A stretch of 64,000 nt of DNA, from positions 10,614,393 to 10,678,392 of the forward strand of contig JACDQD010000002.1 of assembly GCA_019843655.1 (NCBI GenBank), read 5' to 3'. The stretch's first letter is position 1. The number at the start of each line of letters is the position of its first letter. The translations under genes and the position numbers were made by a program. The DNA comes from Lethocerus indicus. Its lineage: Eukaryota > Arthropoda > Insecta > Hemiptera > Belostomatidae. Under the pieces are notes generated by a model that saw only the letters and a program-made list of their open reading frames with translations, did no database searches and was not told where the DNA came from. Below are positions 59,606 through 64,000 of this stretch, piece after piece.

Positions 59606-60529
59606 TTAATCTAAATTTTTGTTCGGAAAAGTAGACTACATGAGATATGTATGGACGAAACCTGTTGTTGGAGAAATTTGTTAATTTGAGGGAATGCCTT
59701 TTATGTTTGTATTTATTCCATTTCCTTTTGGAGAGACGAACAAAAATTGTCTTAGGATCTCATCCGGGACTGTAGGACGTGTGTGGCTAATTTGAAACAG
59801 CATTTAAACTCGGCCCGATTGTTTATTCATTCCGAGTAGAAAGATTACATATTCATTGCCTCCACAGTTGAAGCGTAAACGCAAACGGCCGACCGCCCCT
59901 CCGGGAATATCAATTATGAATTGGGTTCCGCGTACCGGAGGCGCGAATTTCAGTATAACACATCAACCGGATACAGTTTTTTACATCCACATTCACCGCT
60001 CGCATATTCTACGGCATTGTAAATTATTCAGGCTCCCTATATGATATTAATCTTTATCATTAGTTGTTTTACGCACTCCTTCACGCTATTATATTTCTAT
60101 ATATTTAAATTTGTTAGGCACATTAATTGTGTGTTTATATCATAGAAGTTTGCAAGATAGTTTCAGAAGTTTCAGTCTTTAGTTTAGCCTCGTTTTTTTT
60201 TACTATGTAATAAATCCGTTACACTATGCATAATTACGAGAGAACAGACATCAGTGTGCTCCTTAGTAATATGACACAATGGGAAATGGGGAAATTCGAT
60301 TTAATCGTCTCACTGTAACATTTCAGAACGAGTAAGATGAAAGCAAGAACATAAATCAAGCGGGCCGGAATCCCTCGGCGTTCATTACGCCCCATAAACG
60401 GAGGAGGCAAACCATGTATATTCATCCGCATAAATGCATATCCGGGAAAGCGAATGGACCAGAAAAGGGGCAAAAACTCAACGTCGCCTGCGTTTTTATG
60501 GTGATTGCGTTCGGAAAAATTCATGGATC
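59606..60529. other. AT-rich gene-free stretch
   Basis: T9 run at about 60193-60201. Sox-type ACAATGG at 60276-60282. A 62-codon ATG frame at 59856-60044 has no motif. Confidence 0.5.
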
Positions 60530-60720
60530 CCGGGGAGAGAGAGAGCGAGAGCCGACGCGCTATTCGCGCGTTATGGGATGGAGGACGAGTCAAAGTGAAA
60601 GAGAGGAAGGGAGATAGCGCAGTAGAGCGGGCGAAAGGGAGAGAGAGAGAGGGAGAGATCGACAAATCCTGGGGCCCGTGTATAAGTTTTGGGGGAAGGA
60701 AGACAAGGAAAGGCAATAAA
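60530..60720 (+). repeat. Purine-rich GA tract
   Basis: GAGAGAGAG, GAAAGAGAGGAAGGGAGA and GGGAGAGAGAGAGAGGGAGA words with a small ACGCGC/GCGCGT hairpin (60553-60569). The two longest frames in the window (160 codons on the minus strand, 60234-60716; 157 codons on the plus strand, 60505-60978) exist because purine repeats hold few stops; both are Ser/Leu- or Arg/Glu-biased. Confidence 0.7.
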
Positions 60721-61376
60721 AGTCAAACGGGAGACAAGGAGGAGCCACCGGTGAATGATATACGTCAGCCTCGTATCACAGCCCCCCCCCATCAACCAAC
60801 ACCTCCACCCAACATCACACATAACCTCGCTCTCTTCACATCACTCCTATATACGACGCACAGTATCGCCGACAAACATATCCACAATTTCTTTAGCCAC
60901 GATACAAGGAAAGCCATCAGATTGAAGCATTCAACAAATTACAGCAGTAACAGTGGGGTTCATCGGGGCGTGGTATAACACGACTTCGATTTGAGAACAG
61001 CTCAGCAGTTTTAGTAGAAACCGGCCTACTGAACCTAGTATGTGAAAGCAGAAGATCACAAAAACGGCGGTATTCCAAAGAAAATTAATTCTGCCGTACA
61101 ACATTATATTTTAACTTGCGCCACATTCAATTGCGTTCCACAATGCGATTACTATCACTTAATCAGATAGGACTGTCTCTAAAATTTCAGACGACTCAAC
61201 GATACAACGTATCTTTCCCTGCGTCCTTTCAGAGTTCGAGTGAACCTGTTAAACGATTGTCCATCAAAAAGTCGCGAGAAAGTCCGATCGATAAAGGTAT
61301 AAAGGTAAGGCGTCCAGGTTGAAGTATTGGGGCTGTCGGGGGTAAACGACCGGGCGATTAGCGATCGGTTATAAAG
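60721..61376. other. Gene-free stretch
   Basis: C-rich run near 60781. Nothing else is supported. Confidence 0.5.
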
Positions 61377-61409
61377 GGAGCGGGGGTTATAGGAGCCGGC
61401 TCCCGCTCC
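61377..61409. other. Perfect 8-bp hairpin enclosing a palindrome
   Basis: GGAGCGGG (61377-61384) pairs with CCCGCTCC (61402-61409). The loop carries GGAGCCGGCTCC, itself a palindrome, so two folds compete. Confidence 0.55.
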
Positions 61410-61771
61410 GTATGATGTCGGCATCAATAAGTCTTTACAGAAATGGATTTTTCCCCGGACCCCGCAAATAGCCGTTGGAGGGAGGGAGGGGGCAATAGCG
61501 GCTGTCGGCCCAGGGCGAGTTATGGCCCGGCTTTACGTTATACGTACGGCCGGGAGATAGCCTTTATGACACCCAGATAGATGGATTGATACAACTAAGT
61601 GCCTTATTCACGAAAAGAGGCCGGGCCCGTGGCCGGGGCCAGTGTGATTGAATCCTGAGGGCCGGTGGGGCCGACCCTCGACTACTAAACAGGGCCAATG
61701 TAACGCCCCAGAAAAGGGATATATCTTTCTCCCTCTCTATCGGTCCACTTACTCAGCCTAATACACCTCCT
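61410..61771. other. GC-rich gene-free stretch
   Basis: GGG-A-GGG-A-GGGGG at 61480-61492 has three G runs and would need a fourth for a quadruplex. No gene. Confidence 0.5.
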
Positions 61772-61817
61772 TCCTCCTCCTCCTCCTCCTCCTCCTCCTC
61801 CTCCCTTCTTCTTCTTT
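61772..61817 (+). repeat. (TCC)11 array with CTT tail
   Basis: Eleven TCC units (61772-61804) followed by CTTCTTCTT-type sequence. All pyrimidine on the plus strand. Confidence 0.95.
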
Positions 61818-62371
61818 CGTCCAATATACATGAAGTAGCCGGATCCAGTAAATTTTATAACTCATAACCTTTCTGAGCGGCGTCCGGTATATAGTAAAAC
61901 CACGGAGCGGTTCCGCCCAGTTATCTATCGGAAACTCGTTCCGAAGTAACGCCGAAACGTGATCGTCTCTTGAGTGCCGGGTCCGGGCGCCGCTGCAAAT
62001 GTTAAATTGAAATGTCCTACTTCCGCCTCATGATTCGGATTAGTCGTTTGTTCGGTATAAATTGAAAACGGTATACCTTAGAAAGAAGGTAGAGGGCGTA
62101 TAAAGTGGGCGTTGTAAACTTTTACAAAATCACGAAAACAATAAGGACGTAAATCCATCCCAAGTTTTATTAAACCACTTAATTTCCTATATTATAAGAC
62201 TTATGCCAATACCTGAAATTGTACGTTAAATATTTTATTAGGTACAGGATCACGTCCGAGTATTCCTCCGTAGAAAACGGTTGCAAAACAATATCTATAG
62301 TTGTGGAACTGAGTGTGCGGAGTGTTGGGCCCTCGGGATCGGGGCTAGCATACTGATGAATGTTTAACAGT
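61818..62371. other. Gene-free stretch
   Basis: Nothing is recognised. Confidence 0.5.
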
Positions 62372-62390
62372 GAGAGAGAGAGAGAGAGAG
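62372..62390 (+). repeat. (GA)9 microsatellite
   Basis: A 19-bp pure GA array. Confidence 0.9.
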
Positions 62391-62749
62391 TTGTGCATGT
62401 GCGAGGAGGGTTCTGCGGTCTGCCCACCTCGGCCGGGATTGATGGCCCCCCGTAGTTAACATGTGTAAAGTTGATATTGAGTGGCTAATTTCTGAGATAT
62501 ACGCTCCGGGGTCGGCCTTCGCCCTATTTATTACATCGAAGCCCTGTTCAATATCTCTTCCGGGGGAAAACTTGGTTCGGCCACCGGCCCCCAATAACCC
62601 GCCCTTTACTCAACCCTCCCAACGCACTCTCCCTCTGTTTCTCCCTTTCTTTTAAAATTATTGCACCCAACACATGTCCCAGTATGAGATATAGAAATTT
62701 AGAATTTTTCTTGCCTATTCCAACTAATTTTTCTTAACAAAAAAAAATA
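62391..62749. other. Gene-free stretch
   Basis: GC-richer to 62600, then AT-rich. No supported gene. Confidence 0.5.
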
Positions 62750-62780
62750 AATTCTAATAAAAATAATTATTATTAGAATT
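62750..62780. other. Perfect 11-bp A/T-rich hairpin
   Basis: AATTCTAATAA (62750-62760) pairs with TTATTAGAATT (62770-62780) over a 9-nt loop AAATAATTA. The alternative small palindrome AATAATTATT lies inside. Confidence 0.65.
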
Positions 62781-64000
62781 ATATACGAATAGTTCTCTCC
62801 TTGGTTAGAAGACTGAATCGATGATTGAAATCCAGACTATGAAGTTTTAAAACGTTCGTAACAAATCGTCGAAAATACCTGAAATACCATTCTTTTTACT
62901 CCACCGACGACGAAACCTGTTCGGAGGGTGTTTGGCTTGTTTCAGGACGCTGAAGTTGATTCATTCCCCGGTGCTACCGTGAAATTGAAGACGGTTTTCA
63001 GTTTGACAGGGGAAAACTCAGATAAATATCCGTCGCCGGAAGAATCTGCTCTCTCCGTCCCTCCTTTCACACCCAGAATGTGGAAAATTTCTGGCCGGTT
63101 CTGAAATAGACTGGGCGCTATGAAAAGAGGGATACGGGGTGTGTTCAACCCCCACGAGATGTCGACTATTTTTGGAAAAACGCTGACTGCAGTCAGGGGG
63201 GTGAGGCTCTGCCGGATCAACATTAACCACCCGTCCCCACTATTGACTTACGCGACCGCATTAACGTCTCGATAAACGTATGTGTCATGTCTTCTAAAAT
63301 CTCATCTAGACACAACACAAGCCCTGCGTTTATTATAGAGTCTTTCCAAGTACCGTCGATTGTGTTGTAGCGACAATATTTCTGTTGGAGTTATTGGAGT
63401 TATTTTAATTATGCGTTATTTTTCTAATAAAGATATAATATAAACGATCTAGTAAATTGAACTACTCGTCATGGTAATTTTGAATGGTTTGTTTTTTCCT
63501 TTCGTTTTGTTGACTTCAATTTGTAAAGGAAGCGAACTGGGTGAGTGTAGAGGTGACACATTCGTACATTTTTAAATTCGACCTAAACCATATTTTACAA
63601 TAACATGTTGGGAACATAAGCCTCGTTGAACACATAGGGTTGTTGGAGGTCTCATATTTTAAAGCGGGATCATCATGTCTCGCACCCTAAAAATGTTTCT
63701 CACCCTCCCGTTTCATATATTTCCACCCTTCCTCCTCCTCACTGCATAAACAAGGCGTCCTATACAAGGCATAAAAAAGGTTAAATAAGCTTCTCGGCCT
63801 GCCGGCGGTATCTTATGAGGTGTGAAGTCCGGGCCTCTGAGGGAGCAACAGTCCCCCGCCACTTCCCCCTCCAGGAGTAGTCAGTTTTTTTATGCTCCCA
63901 TCTCTGCCCTTCTGCCCATATTGGTAAAGCGATATCCGAGGGCTGAGAGTGCGTGAGCCATCCATCAATCAAAAAGTAGGTCTGGCATGGCCAGCCCTTT
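62781..64000. other. Gene-free stretch to the window end
   Basis: A 14-bp palindrome CTGACTGCAGTCAG lies at 63183-63196. Overlapping minus-strand frames at 62942-63230 conflict. No gene is supported. The window ends in mixed sequence with no sign of a feature running over the edge. Confidence 0.5.

Noticed and set aside
60234..60978. The two longest open frames in the window (160 codons minus, 157 codons plus)
   Set aside because: They overlap on opposite strands across a GA-rich tract, are strongly biased (Ser/Leu or Arg/Glu), have no domain, and lack a splice or poly(A) context that favours either.
63788..63815. GCTTCTCGGCCT resembling the 5' end of U2 snRNA
   Set aside because: Similarity ends after about 12 bases; no downstream U2 features follow.
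1..64000. A prokaryotic, phage or viral genome segment
   Set aside because: No dense gene packing, no long frames, abundant dinucleotide microsatellites and long AT-rich non-coding stretches all argue for animal nuclear DNA.

Overview
This window looks like animal nuclear DNA that is almost entirely non-coding. No frame runs longer than 160 codons on either strand, and the longest ones overlap simple-sequence tracts or each other. There are no Shine-Dalgarno-led gene arrays, no recognisable rRNA, tRNA or snRNA, no CRISPR array and no complete transposon. It carries seven long (AT)n arrays, a (CT)39 array and a (CA)17 array. CpG is plainly not depleted, and AT-rich stretches alternate every few hundred bases with GC-rich islands. 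This fits an invertebrate gene desert or a large intron. I cannot name the species; a lophotrochozoan such as a mollusc is only a guess from base composition.

Layout. At 0-5 kb there is a pyrimidine tract, a GC-rich island with a strong bulged hairpin (1811-1864), a cluster of inverted repeats (3083-3220) and the best candidate coding exon (minus strand, 4605-4983, with AATAAA 199 bases beyond its stop). At 5-20 kb, AT-rich DNA is interrupted by islands rich in homeodomain, Meis-like and Sox-like cores, and by short hairpins and palindromes (12.7, 13.7-14.1, 15.0, 16.6-16.95 and 18.2 kb). At 20-34 kb there are two strong G-quadruplex motifs (20.6 and 23.1 kb), an 18-bp perfect palindrome (26.29 kb), a pre-miRNA-sized hairpin (27.52 kb), the (CT)39 array and a very GC-rich island (32.2-32.5 kb). 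At 34-64 kb the same mosaic continues, with more G-quadruplex motifs (41.6 and 50.2 kb), microsatellites, two 11-bp perfect stems (54.5 and 62.75 kb) and purine/pyrimidine tracts near 60.6 and 61.8 kb.

No gene set acts together here. The most economical reading is a regulatory landscape of a distant gene: many compact GC-rich islands with developmental transcription-factor cores in an AT-rich, microsatellite-bearing background. That is inference; conservation and expression data would decide it. The four coding candidates are listed at low confidence and none is recognised. Motif and hairpin positions were found by eye, so the list is not exhaustive.
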